Origin: Phalacrocorax aristotelis | Lineage: Eukaryota; Chordata; Aves; Suliformes; Phalacrocoracidae | Direction of reading: 5' to 3' | DNA: 64,000 bases | Assembly (NCBI RefSeq): GCF_949628215.1 | Contig: NC_134284.1 | Location: 2,046,001-2,110,000 of the forward strand | Part shown: in pieces, positions 1 through 12,929 of the stretch | Numbering within the stretch: position 1 is the stretch's first letter | How the letters are laid out: each line of letters begins with the position of its first letter | Translations under genes and position numbers: made by a program | The notes under the pieces: generated by a model | What the model was told of the DNA's origin: nothing | Seen by the model: only the letters and a program-made list of their open reading frames with translations | Databases searched by the model: none

Positions 1-596
1 AGCCCAGGAGGAGTGGGCAGAAGGAGAGAAGAGGGTGCTAGGGGATGTGCCACGGGGAAAGAGATGTCTTTTTTAAGGTTGTGAGAGAAGCTAATACCAA
101 GGCTGAGCATGGAGTGGGGGCACAGAGCTTGTGGTCTATTAACTTTTCCAAACCGGTTTTAATGTATAGTAAGTCCGTGTGCGTGCCAGCGCGTACGCGG
201 CGGGCGCGAGGTGACCTCCTGGCGGGGTAAGATGAGCTGCCGTGTGGACTGTAATTTTCTCATTCACGTTTGTTGCTGTAAAACACGCTGAGGAAACACT
301 GGTATTGTGAAGCAAGAAATATGGGACAGCTGATCGCAAGGAGGAGCCTGATTTATTTGCTGCTTTTTTTTTTTTTTTTTTTTTAAACTGGCTCTCATGA
401 TTTACAAGGCAGAAATGTGAAAAACCAAGCCTGATTTCCAGGACACAGAAACGCGGTGACGGTGCTTCCGAGTGCCAGAGATGGGGCTTTATTCTCAGGA
501 GCGCCTTTTTCCCTGTGGGCTCCATTCAGTCATTAAAGGGAGGGGCCCAATAACCTGTGGTTATTAGGTGGCAGCGAGGAAGGCAGGAACTTCGCC
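1..596 (+). promoter_or_regulatory. GPR176: 5' flank and 5' UTR of GPR176
   Basis: Non-coding stretch directly upstream of the GPR176 start codon. A short GC- and CpG-rich patch sits around 180-226, and a run of 21 T at 364-384 interrupts the region. No TATA box at a convincing position and no long CpG island are visible, so the transcription start cannot be placed. The start codon context (G at -3, G at +4) is a strong Kozak match. Short open frames here on both strands have no recognisable product. Confidence 0.5.
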
Positions 597-825
597 ATGG
601 GGTACGACAAAAGCTGGATCTCGAGGAACGAAAGCGAGCATGGCCCGTACCCGGGTGCCACCAGAGCTCTGGAGATGAGGAACGCCTCGGCTGGACAGAT
701 GGTGTGGCAGGGCGGGAACGGCAGCGAGGCTGGCGCCGCGGGGGGCGAGCAGCACGGCGAGGAGCAGACCTACAGGCATTTCACTACCACCGTGCAAATT
801 GTCATCTTCGTAGGCTCTTTGCTGG
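597..825 (+). CDS. GPR176: GPR176 coding exon 1 (N-terminus and first half of TM1)
   Basis: First coding exon of GPR176, an orphan class A GPCR of the plasma membrane. Known biology: in mammals it is a Gz-coupled, agonist-independent repressor of cAMP enriched in the suprachiasmatic nucleus, where it helps set circadian period. The exon encodes residues 1-76 plus one base of codon 77. The extracellular N-terminus has three N-glycosylation sequons, at N11 (NES), N29 (NAS) and N41 (NGS), and is glycine/alanine-rich around 39-50. TM1 begins near T63 (FTTTVQIVIF...). The donor CTGG|GTGAGT is strong and leaves phase 1, matching exon 2. Joined, the three exons give 530 residues against 515 in human; the extra length is in the N-terminus. 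There is no signal peptide, as expected for this family. Confidence 0.96.
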
Positions 826-2939
826 GTGAGTGGGTGTTGCTGGAGTTTTTTGTTGGTGTGGTTTGTTTGTCCTTATGGTCGGGGACTGCAGACCAAACGG
901 TAACTAGCATCATTTGCTGCCTTAGTGAGTGTTCTTTTTTTTTTTTTGCGTTTTAGGTCCTCAGGTGTATGATTTTATGTTCCTTGTGGATTTCTGATGT
1001 GTAAAAGCTATTACTATAAAAAGTTAGCTATTCATCACAGATGAGAACTGGTACATTCTGTGTTTCACATAGTAAACTTTCCTATCAGAGTTTAAATGGG
1101 CAAAAATTCAATGGGTTGATTATACTCCTGTTTTCAACTGTAACGGGATCTGTTCTCTTTACCACAGAGAAGGCTGTGGAGTGTTTCAAACAAGTTTTAC
1201 TGAATTTCTGTTTCACACAGCAGTAATTCTGCATTTTATCCTGCAGATTTCAGATTAATCCTTTGGAAGTATTGTATGCTGTAAACGTACATAACCATGT
1301 GCGATCTTGCCTACTTGTTACGCTTAAATTACGAATCATGCACTTTAGATGTGTGTAGTAAATGAATAATATATATGGCTGTATAACTCTACAGATGTGT
1401 GTACATTTGCTTTCTAAGTGCTTATAGTACATTGTTTTGTGAGGAATACATGTGAATTTCTCACAAAAAAAAAAAAAAAGGAAAAATGAGCCTTTTGGTG
1501 AGTCAGTTTAGCACTGTTTGGAAGATCAGTAAGCTGGATTTCAGTAAAACGCCACTACTGTCCAAGGCATTCACAGATAGTTATTGGAAATGATGATGAG
1601 GCTTTTCACACAAGGCTTGACTGAACTTTCTCCACCTCTTTAGGTGCGTTCAATAGGACTTTGCTGATGGTCATTGGCACTTAATATCAAGGATTTGTTT
1701 TTGTTTTTCCTGATCTTGAGTAAAGCTAAAATCCTCTTCTGTGGTCATGGTTATTAATTCTAATATTGATTTCTTCTTGGTAATACTCAATATCACTTAA
1801 ATAGTTTCTAAGAAGATGGTAAGCGTAGTCTTGGAACGGGGTTGAGCTCTGGGCTCGGTCAGCAATACACTTACTGGTTATTACTGTAATCACTGAATCT
1901 TTTGGCCTAAATCATTCCTCCATCCACTGGGGGTAATCCTCATGGTTCTTGCTTTTTTTCTAGTTAGTGCACAGGTAGTGTGGGGAAAGGACTCTCTTTT
2001 TCCGTATGTTGGATAATGCCTGGCACAAACTGATAACCACCAAATAGTGTCCTAAAAATAAAAAATTTGCATGAGAAAAGTCAGAATTTTAGTTCTTTAT
2101 CTTTTGGGTTTTGAGTCTTAAGAGCATACATTTGGCTCATATGTCCAGACTGACTTTCATGAGCGTGGATCCTCAAATTTTATTTGAAGAAGAAAATGGA
2201 CGCTTTCATGTAATCATGTCTTCAACAGCTAAGAGTTTTAAAAACTAACCAAAAAATACCATAGCAATAAATTTTGCAGATACTGTAAGTCATGGTTTGG
2301 TACTCCTGCAGTCCGATTTCAAGAGGCGGACTCCGTGAAAAGATTTGGACCTGTTGTAAGGGGTTTATGTGCAGATTGGATGGCTGGGAGTCTGATGAAG
2401 CTTCCAGATCAGTAACTTCTCCAGGCCTATCAAAGAGCAAAGCAGGAGAGGAAGTAATGTGTTTTTTTTTTAAATATGAAAATGCAGTAGTCCAATGTCA
2501 AATTTTAGCAGTGGGCCTCGTGAATTTACAGTGATGGAAACCAATTTTAACTATTTTTTTGAAATTGCCACCTATTCCAGTCTCCCTGCTGCCTGAAAGA
2601 GTATTTTAAGAACAGGTATGGCACACACTATTGTAACAGCCTAAAATTTCAGAGTCTCTGAAAATGTATTCCCATATCATCCCTGTGAATGTGCTGCTGC
2701 TCCCTCTTTACTGAATGGAAACCGAGCAACAGAGAAGCTGAAGCCCTGATCTCCAGAAGGTCTCAAGGTTTCGGTGCTTGCATGCTTGACTCTCATACCC
2801 ACCAGAAGTTTTGCTTGTGCACGTGCTGCATACTACCTCTGCATCAGCGGGGGAGAACAACTTGATATTCACTTCAGACTTATGCTTGCACAAATGCCAT
2901 TAATTAAGTTTTCCTCTTCATTTGTTCTCTGCCATGTTC
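826..2939. other. Intron 1, proximal unique sequence
   Basis: No gene or recognisable repeat. It holds homopolymer runs (T at about 936-947, A at 1464-1479) and AT-rich unique sequence only. Confidence 0.6.
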
Positions 2940-3200
2940 CTTAGAGCATGGGTGGCATCCAGCTCACTTCTCCCTCGGGTAAGCTCCTCAGCTGAGCTAC
3001 GGAAGAGCAGTTCTTCAGTCCAGTGAGTCTCAGGTTCCTCTTTGCAGAGGGGAAACCCTTCGAGGGGAATTAGGACCGTCCTTCCTCTTAAAGCATGAGA
3101 TGGGAGGTACTCTCCTCAGAGGTAGGATGTGTGGGTTTGAATCCCTTCTGATTTAGGAGGATGTGCAACTTGTACATCCTACAACGTCAACACCCAAGCC
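2940..3200. repeat. Possible ancient tRNA-derived SINE remnant
   Basis: Contains a Pol III B-box-like sequence, GGGTTTGAATCCC at 3133-3145, preceded by a block (about 3098-3130) resembling the body of an old amniote tRNA-derived repeat. In the opposite orientation at about 2990-3002 there is an A-box-like GTAGCTCAGCTGA. The inverted arrangement suggests two arms of a degenerate SINE-like element. The T-stem is only partly paired and there is no cloverleaf, so it is not a functional tRNA gene. Family assignment is from memory and uncertain. Confidence 0.3.
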
Positions 3201-6200
3201 ACTTTGCTATTGGATAAAATAGCATTACCCTTTTAAAAGGGAGAAATGATTTCTGCTTCCAGTTTGAAAGGGAACAAACGTATATGTCTCAGCCTTGATA
3301 ATGAATACTGGGGTCTGACATAAGCAGCAGTCTACAGCATGGAGAGGTGTAAGTCCTCCAAGAAGGAAGAATCACAGCCAGGGTTCTGAATTTATTTTGG
3401 GTTCCTACTGTGCAGAAAAATGTGTTAGCAATAGTCAGTTGTGAAAGAGATGTACGCTGTGTTTTTCTCTCCCTTTTAAGACGCTTATTTGAGACGTGTG
3501 GGGAGACTTGTAACGGTAGGAGAAATTCTTGTGTTAGTTTTCCGTATGTTGTAAAAGGACAGTGCTGTGGTGAGTATTTCATGATACCTGCTAAGGACAA
3601 GAAAGAGTCAAACTGTTCTTTATGGTTACTTTACAAGCACAACCTCAATTTATTTATTTATCTTGGGTAGCAAAAACAATGATACTAGATTCTATAATTT
3701 TTGTTTGTCTTTAGAAGGGATTATGTAGTTGTGACATGCTTGCCAAAGCTTGAACCTGGATGTGACCTTAGCATGTACATCAGAGGATCTAACTGGTAGA
3801 ACTGACCAGAAGCGTCAAGAAGAGGCCAGCTAAGTGGCAGATTTTTTTCTTATTGTTTTTTCTCCTAATTTGTAGAAAGTTTTCATTGTTAAAAATTTCT
3901 GATTTTGTAAAGAATCAGATTATTCCATGCTTGGAATGGACAAAACAAAATTATTACTCTAAAACTGACTTATAATTTAGGGCAGTTAGAGATGAGAGTT
4001 CTTCAGATAACTTGGTCATGAGTTACTGAGGTAATAAAGCCATAATGTGCTTAAATGCTACAGTTTTAAATAGCTGTTTATGTGACTTTGAGTCTGTTTG
4101 CACAAACTTCCTGCTGTTGCTTTTCCACTGCTTGTGGAAAAGTTTTTGCTTAGCAGACTACTTACGATTTTAATTTTCAAGGCCTGAGGAATAAAATGAA
4201 GTAAATCTGTGTCTCTGTACTTTGAACCCAACTGGTGTTACCCATTGTGCACTCCGTTGGCTGTAGCCTACCACGAGGTTTCAGCACAAGACAGGAGGCA
4301 TTGGAGGGAGGAATTTGGCCTATTTAGTTACCCTGATCAGCAGCTTGGTTTGCCTCTATGAAGGAAAGATTTGCAGTGTATTCAAGGCTTGCAAGCCATT
4401 TCTGTCTGTGATGCTTAGCTGAGTGCATGATTTACCAAATGCACAAGGTGAGGTAGCAAGTATGTATGAGACGAGAACGCCTGTTAATGCAGTCTTCCTT
4501 TGCAGCTCTATTGCTAGTAATGGCAGTTCTCATAGTAATGGCATTTCCTAGCCTGTAAGCTGTCAACTCTGGGCAGGGCTAGAAAAAAACCAGTGAAAAT
4601 GCTTGCCACTGCTGTTTCTTGTTCTACTGTTTGAACTGTACTTGGATCAGGGAGTATGGAGGACGTTACAGAAAAATATACAGGCGTGCTGAGCATCAGC
4701 ATTAAAACTAGGAAAAGACCCATGTCTCTTGTTACCACTTTCCTTTTCTGATCCACGTGTGTACTTGGTACTCCCTGAAACCAAGTGAGCGGGTGTCTCA
4801 GGAACTCTGGAATGACAAGTGCATGTGCAGAGATGTGGTTCTGGTGTGGGGTCAGGTGAGTTGTACTCAGTAGTCTGCTTAGGCCATAGCTGGGCAGGTA
4901 CAGTATGATTAAATATGTTGCTTCTAAAAAAAGTTACTGTAGGAGAATAGAAGCCACTCTAATTCTGCTGCTTCTGTCAACTCTGTCATATGAATGACTA
5001 GTTTTTGGACTCCTCAGCTGCCCCTAATTGGCTTAGCAAAAGGGAAGCTAATGTGTTGAACTTCTGTGTGTAATGCAGCAACTTTCATTACCTTAAATAT
5101 GAGGGAAACTGAAAGGCACCAAGCTGATTTTTCTGGCCAGTGGAATGATGCAGACAGGAGTGGCGTGATATGAGAAGCAACACATGCTGTCGGTACTAAT
5201 TCCCTTCGGTTCACTTAATCCCGTGTGGTAAAAGGTGTCAAGAGATTCAAGCTTTGCATGTCCTAACTTGTTTTGAAGGAATGTAGAAGTCATCAATGGA
5301 AGAATGGTAGAGGCTTACTTTGAGATTGATCGCTTCACTGCCACTAATCCTGCACAGATCTATCTGTTCTGTCCTGTGTGTTCTGCCTGACTCAGGTTAG
5401 GTTTTTTTACTGCCTTGTATGAACCGTAGGAACTGTTTTGTTTTGTCTAACGTGTGTTTCAGGCCAGTTCACCTATGCCACCAAATGGATGCGGCTGAGA
5501 TGATGAAGTCAGGATTACCTGTGGAAGCGAGTGATGATTTGCACTCACAGTAATACTGGCTAGGGTCCTTAGCTGGCAAATTCAAATGGCTGCTCTCGAA
5601 GGCATGGTGTTGTTCATGTGAAGTTGATAAAAGGAAGGATAAAATAAAATTTAGGTTTAGAACTATTGCCTTGTCAAATTACTGAAGTTTTGAAGATGGA
5701 GACCGACTATATTCTCCATTCTGATGATTTTTTTGGCATGTTACCCTGTTTGTCTGCCTCTGGGCTCTTGTTTCAGTCTGTCTTCTGAGTCTGTCCACTT
5801 CACAATGTTGTTCTGCCACCTATTGCTGTAGTAGCAGAGTGCCATCAGCGATACAAATTCGTAACAAAAGCACAATTTTTCATGCAGTTTCTAAAGTTGC
5901 GCCTCTTTGAGCAGGAGTAAAGTTCTGCTTGGGATTTTTTTTCTTATTTAAATCAAAAAAAGAGATTTGATGAGTTTGGCTGATTGCGAAAGGATTTATT
6001 TGGAAGAGGACTGACAAGTCCCATTGGAATGGTAGAGAGGAAAATTTGTTGTGTTCCCATGCTTGTGGAAGTTGGTTCCTCTTGGTAGAGAATAGCTAGG
6101 CTTCAGCTTTTGTAGGATTTGTTGTTATCATAATGGTCAGCATGTCCCAGAGCAATGCAGGCCACTGATGGTTGTGCCCATGACCCTGTCATTGTGCTAG

Positions 6201-9200
6201 GTTGTTTCTACCATGTATGGCAAGTACAGAAACCAGGAAGTTCAGGAGCCTTTCAAGGGGAGGCCAGTTTTTGTTGCCTGCTACTGTGGTGAAGAGAAGA
6301 CTATGATTTGACTGACTCTGATCAATGGGCCGGGAAAGTGAGACTTTCCTGGATTCTTCCATAGGGACTAAAAGGCTGGGAGCAACATCTGGCTGTGCAG
6401 GTGTATCTGCATTGGCTTTACAGATAAGAGGACCCTAAGCCACCATTTGAGAAGCATGCTGCACAGCAATTCTGTTATATTACTCTAGGAAAGTGGTTCT
6501 TGGTTTTTGTTTTCCATTCTCCCCTTTCTGAGACCTGTGTAAACTGGGTGCATTCTAGGTTTTCTTTTGTTTGTTCTCTCATTGTGAAGACCATATTGTG
6601 AGGTGGAGCTCATGCAGTGATCACACTCTTCCATTTTTTGGGGCATATCTCGGGTTGTTTGGGCTTCTAATATACAGAGCATGCTGTGAGGATTATCTGC
6701 AGCATGGTGGGACTGCAACTAGCACTGCAGTATGTTTCAGTGACGCAAGCAGAGCAGCTAGGCTGCAAAGGGGGATCACCAATGCTATTGGCGTTACTCA
6801 TCGCACACTCGCAGTCAGAAGAAATAGAGGCTTCAGATCTTTCAGCGTGAGGTCAGAGGGGTAGAGCAAAGTTTATAGGTTGTTTTTCATTGGATTTAAG
6901 AATTTAAATTTGTAACCTGAATTTTATAGTATTTTTTAAATTCAGATGTTTTCTTCCCTCCACCCTCTCCTCCAGCATGGAAAGAAAACAGCAAAAAGCT
7001 CTAGTATATTCTTGGCTCCTATGAATAAACAGCTTATGAAAAATAGAGTATTTGAACATGTAAACTGTGAAAAAAGATTAGCTATTTGATTAATAAGAGT
7101 ATGGAGTTACTGCTTTTACTCTTGTGGCTGTCACTAGTTTGAAAAAGGCTACATGTGGACAATGACTTTTAAACAGGTGAAAATTTAACTGATAAATGGC
7201 AAATCAAAGATGCTTCTTGTTTTTTTTAAGGCTTGGGATGACATAGGGCTCCCTTTTAAAGCGAGTAAATTTTTAATAGCTTCCTTTTCATCAGAGAAGT
7301 CTGGAGATCAGATTTGCAGTGAATATGGCAATAGAGCAGTATTGCTCTACAAAGGATATTTTTCTCTTGCCATTAGAGATCAATCTGCAGAGACAAATTA
7401 TTACTTTAGCACAACAACCGAACATTTGACAGAAGGAAGTATTACTTCTGAGCGTTGGGGGGGAGAGGTCGCTGGAGGTGGCTGCAGCTGCTTTCAGTTG
7501 AGTGCAAGCAGTGGGATGGGATCTTGGAAATGAAGAGAAGGATCTCCAAAGAGCACTTGTAGCCAGCATGCACAGTGAGCTTAGCTTGAAATGGAGATAA
7601 AATTGATGGGCAAAACGCAATGGACAGTAGCACCTTCTGTTATTCTCAGGAGAAGGGAAAGGAAGGCCAGAAATTACAGTTATGAGGGAGATCAAGATAT
7701 AGGCACTGTCACTCTTAACATGGATTTTTTCCACAGTTCACGTATTTACATATCATTAACTGCAGTTAAATGGAGGAGCTTATGTGAGTTGTAGTTTTAC
7801 TGATTTTAGCATGGGTGTAGCTGAATGTTTGTGTCATGTTAGGCTTAGGCAAGATTGTATCCCATTATGGTTTGTAGTTTCATATTTCCCAGCTCTGGGA
7901 GTCTGCATGTGCTCCTGAGGTTATCTCAGTCTGTTCACAGTTTTCATGTTAGCCATGTAGATAAAACTGCATAGATTTCTTCTTTTTAAAAAATTATTCT
8001 TTTCAGACATTTAGGGAAAAAAACCCACACTAGGCAATAGGTGAAAATTATAATGAGAAAGCAATGCCCTCAGTGCCAGTGTCTACTCCCCAGACTGAAC
8101 ATGCAACTTACAGTTAGTAAAATATACACAGAAAGTATCTCAAATAATCCCAAATCCAGGAAACTTTCCCAGACCTTGTAGATCAGCGCCTTAATTGGGG
8201 TTTGGGGAATGAGGCTCTTTGTTACTTTCTCTTTTGTCTTTGAAACTTTGAAACAGATAACAGATTTTGAAGTGAAAAGTGAGCCTTCCCAGTGTCCTGC
8301 AGAGCAAAAAGAGGCAAGGCTTCAGGCTCACCCCTTTTCCTGAGAATTTCCCATGAGCTGTTTGACTCTAGCCTCTCCCTGCCCTTGAAACTGATTTTCA
8401 TCTCCCTGTCTTGACATCTATGCCCAGAGGTGTCAAATGGAATTATTACAGCACGTGGTTTCTAAAGGGATAGATCCCTTCTGGGGTACAATCCTCAAGT
8501 AACTGGCAGTCGAGATTAATGTGTTTGTAAAGGCAGATGATACCAGCATAAGGAATAAATATTTGTATCTTCGAGTAGCTGCTGGTGAAGTTTGCCACAG
8601 ACATCTTCTGTAAAAAAGGAAGCAGGGAATCTTGCAGTAAAAATATTGCAGGTACATGATTAAAGGCTAGACTGAGAGAACTTTTAAAGAATGAGGGGCA
8701 CGTCTACAATAGGTCCAGCAAAAAATTGTAGCCCTGCTGCCAAAAAGGGTAGAACCATCTCTGGGGGGGAAGGTCTGGGGATGGGAAGGATGATGTTTCA
8801 TTTCTACTGGTGTCAGGAACACTGGAATTGTTCTAGATGAAATAATCTAAACCAGGCACTTTGCATAGATTAATGTTGCTGATTAGCTGGAATAGGTAAA
8901 GTTTGGCAAAGCAAAAAGTGACTGAAAATCAAGTCTAATAAGAAGCATCAGGCAAATGTAATGATATGAGTTGTAGTATTTGCATGTAATAATAATTGCA
9001 TAGTAATAACATATTACAGTATCATAATGTTACAGTAGTAATTTTACCCTGCATTTGTGCATGGGTTGTTCCAAGCCTCAGGAATAATGGACCCCGCAGC
9101 AAGTAAGCCCAGTTCAGGTTGCACCTTTGATAAAGTCTGTCTGGAATAGATATTCTGCTTTTGCTTTTTATGTGTTTTCAGGTGAACTACAAAGCAATTC

Positions 9201-10039
9201 TCTTCAGAAGAAAAACTGAGTTTGGGGAGTAGGTGAAGAAGAGGGGTTGTGAGAGCCTCTGTGGTCCGTGTTGCTATGGAGACCTCTCTTCGGTGCTTCA
9301 GCAGAGGTGCCTTGTCTGGCTTTGGCTGAGGGGCTACTCAGGTAGCACTGCAAGAGAGGCGTTGGGAAAATAACAATTTACCTGGTCTGGAAATGTGTGA
9401 GGTGCAGTGATTGACACCTGAAACGCAAATGCCTGGTACTCAGGGGATACTGCATCCTAGAGTGTTCCTCAGGCACGTGCTGGGGAGTTAGCCGATGTCT
9501 TTAAACATTGTGTGAGACAAGGATATTAAACTGATCCCTGTTTAGGGTGAAACTGATTGATACCAGTCATTTTACTGTCTGTAGTCCCTGTGTGAACACT
9601 TCAATGACAGCTGTGAACCAGAGCTGTTTAACTGAGTGTCTGGATGTCATGTTTTGCTTTTCACTGTGAGTAATAATTGGTCAAATGCCAGCTGGTGTGT
9701 ATATCCCTAACTGTTTTGAACTTCAGTGAAAGTTCAGATACATCAAGATTTTGTATTGGATATTATGGGCATTAAGTTAGTATTTCAGGCATGAATGAAC
9801 CCAAGCGCTTAGGAAGAATTTCAAATGGTGTTAGTTCTGTTACAGATCTCATTTATTCGCTTGCTACTGAACGGGTGCCATGAGCACTTAAATGAGGTTT
9901 TTATTCTTTTCTGTTCATCTTTAATAATCAATTTGGTTTTTTGTGCGGTGTTGGAAAAAGTAAGTTTGCCACTTATTTGGAACATTTTTAAAGGTCTAGG
10001 AAATTGTATACTTTTCTCCCACTCATCCTCAGGAAAAAT
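3201..10039. other. Intron 1, unique sequence
   Basis: AT-rich intronic DNA. Frames of 60-147 codons on both strands (for example 7210-7533 + and 7291-7734 -) overlap each other and have no recognisable domains. No repeat family could be named. An RFX-like 14-mer occurs at 9268-9281 (GTTGCTATGGAGAC), of unknown significance. Confidence 0.55.
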
Positions 10040-11262
10040 GCTGGTAAGTGTTTAGGTGCTGCTGAATCCCATAGGCCAGCAGAGGTGTGTGTGCTATTGC
10101 TCCATGTCCTCACGTCCAGCCATAGCAAGGTTGAGCACACATTCCCAAGAGGCACACATGGACACAATACATATGTAGGTACATGCATGAGCAGCCACAC
10201 AGACTGACACAGAAAGAAAATGCAGCACTCATGCAAACACAAAGAGCACCAATGTCCTCATTTCTTCCCCTTTCTGGCTGCTCAGGATGAGAGCCCATTA
10301 GTATAAAATACATAAGCATATACACCTGCGCACATCAGTATGGATCCCTCCATAGTAGCTGGTCTTAGACACCTAGTCTACCCAGTAGCTGGCCCAGGAT
10401 CTTCTGGCCTCCCAGTTGCTTCAAACAGACACACAAATGTAGATGGGTGTCTTCAGTTGCTGGCCTGGAACTATGACCTCACCAGTTGCTGACCTTCAAA
10501 TCTCAGGGTCTCTCCAGTAGCTGGCTTGGATGTTCTAGTCCTCTGCTAGCCAACTTTCAGAGCCCTCTTGTGTCCCCTGGTTATCTGGCCCAGACTTATG
10601 GCTACACCGCCTCCTAAGCATCTTATCTTACTTGCTGGCTAGTCTGGCTTGGTGTTCAGTGGTGATTAAACACTAACATACACACCCACACAAACGTATG
10701 CTCTCCGGTTGTTGCTGCTCTGATGTGTGGGCCCTGATGTCCCATGGTCTGACTCCAGTTACTGCTCTTGGACCTCAGTATGCACACAGACCCATGGAGC
10801 AGAGAGCCATGAGGAGAGTTGGAAATGGAGTTTAATGAGAAGATGGGATAGACTGTGTGGATCAGGTGCAGGGCATGGTCAGACAAGCGTACTGACCAAA
10901 TGCCAGTTTATAGATGGCTTTTATCCCCTTTCCCCTCTAATTTCCTACTCTTGTTTCTCCCCAAACTACCCTGAACTCTGCCTTTACATACCTTTTTCCC
11001 CTTACCATAAACAGCCCATAATAAGTTTTGTACAATCCCAGAATGCTCATTCCGTGTATCCCACAATGACTCCCATACACCTGGGCTAAACTACCTCAGT
11101 CTGAAAGGAGACCTGGAGAGTCTCCCACACACTGATGGATGGGGGCCACCCCTGCCCCACGGGGCAGAGGCTCTCCCCTGCGACAGCCTGGGGAGGCGTT
11201 GGTGCAGGGGCTCCCTTCTCTGAGGAGGTTATTGGGGTTCCCCTGCCTGCTGTTGTGTGGCT
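10040..11262. mobile_element. Degenerate LTR-like interspersed repeat
   Basis: This block has a different composition from its surroundings (C-rich on the + strand, with CACA/TGTG-rich segments). It contains a tandem array (10354-10521), then a stretch (about 10780-11250) with features I associate with avian LTR-type repeats, ending in a CCCCTGCC-rich segment. No open gag or pol frame is present. Ends are estimated from the change in composition, and terminal TG/CA and target-site duplications could not be fixed. The class (ERV LTR or other) is an inference from general resemblance. Confidence 0.4.
10354..10521 (+). repeat. Degenerate ~30-bp tandem array (AGTAGCTGGC units)
   Basis: The heptamer AGTAGCT or AGTTGCT, usually followed by GGC or GAC, recurs at 10354, 10384, 10414, about 10455, 10484 and 10515, giving spacings of 30, 30, 41, 29 and 31 bases. 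The unit core reads roughly CC(C)AGT(A/T)GCTGGCC. Units have diverged, and partial ones may continue to about 10640. It lies inside the LTR-like block. Confidence 0.6.
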
Positions 11263-12899
11263 CTACTCCTTTGTCTTCATGGAGGCGAGCCTGTAATCAC
11301 ATTTGCTAATGTAAGCTACAAACGGCGCTTCTTTTTGATAATTTGGGTGTGATGAGGCTCTGAAGATCATACAGTAGATTGTATGTGTACTAGTGGGAAT
11401 ATCATTGTGAAGTGATTTGCAGAGAAAAACAAAAGTGGATTTTATATACATCCTGTATCTATTTAAGGAAAAATTCCAAGTGATCAAGAATAATGTTTTG
11501 TTTTCATGCAGTACTTCTTTTGATCCCTGCCCTGCACCCCCCTGGACCATCACAGAATTTGTAAATGACACTGCATTCTTGGGTGTCCAGTGTAGGTGGT
11601 CACTGGGGCAATGGCTGAACTGGGAGTCCAAAGGCTTGGGATGTCACTGTGTTATGGTTCCTATACTTGCTGTCTCAATATCTAAGATGGCAAGAGCTCT
11701 CAAAATGTTCAGAGAGTGGGCTAGGTATTGCTATAAAGTTTGCAAATGGCAGAAATACCAGTGAAACAATTATTCTATTGCACCTCTCTTCATTTCACTG
11801 CTGATTAAATGTTATCCCTATAGGAAGTACAACCTCTTGCTTTCCAGAGAGTACAGTTACATGTAAGCCTTTTTTTTATTTTTAGCATCTTTAAATTAGA
11901 TTTAGCAGGGACAAGAACTGGTGCCTTGTAGTCACCCAGCTTCCATAGAAACATTGCAATAAGGAGAATATCCTGGATTGGAAGGCTGGCTGGATAAGAA
12001 ATCACATAACCTCTCTTGATAAGGCATTAGATCAGCCAGACAATGCAAATGGCACTTATGGTAATAACAGAAGCAGTAGTGAAGCTGAAATGGTGATGGC
12101 AGGGAGAGCTCTGTCTGTCTTATTCTCTGCTCATAGTCTTTTGCTGTTGTTGGGGATTGCTGGGAGATTGCTGTTGACTGCTGCCTTTTTAAATGCTTTA
12201 CTAGTTATGATATTCAACTCTGTAATTTACATTCTTCTCCATCATGAATAGTCTGGCTTAGTTCCTGACAAATACGGTGCTTCCTTCTGTTCTGCCAATT
12301 CTCTTGGGGGAAAAAGAAGCCTGTAATTTTTTTGGTGGACAGAGACTCTAGTTCTAATCTGCTTTTTTTTTCCCCTACCACCTTTGACTTACTCTCTTGT
12401 CTGTCAAAGCAATTCCATGCAAGAACTCAACAATTTCTTCCAGAAGATTGATAAAACGTGAAGCTATCTTGCTTCTCGTGCAACCTCTTGTATCTTTCCC
12501 TACATACCTTGTGTCACTTGGCTTGTGTTCAGATTCCAGCAGGCCTGACTTCTGTTGTGTATCTGTATTTCTTGTGGCATAACTGGATCATTTCTCTGAT
12601 ACTGTAGTGCAAACAACAAATTCAGTAATAGAAGGGGCTAAAATACATTTTCTGCTGCTTTTGCCTGAATTAATTGGAAAAAGTGGAAAATATTGAAGTA
12701 GGGTGGTTTTTATTGTTGTTTCAATTTAATACTTGTTGTTTTAAGGGGTATCTAGAACAGAGAGGGTAGTCTGATTTGCCTTTTCTATTTGTTGTATTAG
12801 GCTGTTTATTTCCCTTAGACTTTTCAGAGGAGCATTAGCTATAGTGCCTTCGGGACTGTGTCAGCCTGAATCAGGTGCTCTTTTGTGCTTTTGGCTTTC
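11263..12899. other. Intron 1, unique sequence
   Basis: No gene or nameable repeat. Overlapping short frames at 11263-11631 (-) and 11417-11764 (+) are antisense shadows of each other with no domain signature. Confidence 0.55.
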
Positions 12900-12929
12900 C
12901 CCAGCTTGTAGTTTAAATGTCTTCCTGCG

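Noticed and set aside
826..956. GPR176 exon 1 frame continuing to 956
   Set aside because: The strong donor at 826 and perfect phase and homology with exon 2 show that this is intron read-through.
7291..7734. A 147-codon minus-strand frame overlapping + strand frames
   Set aside because: No recognisable domain or splice logic; composition is like the surrounding intron.
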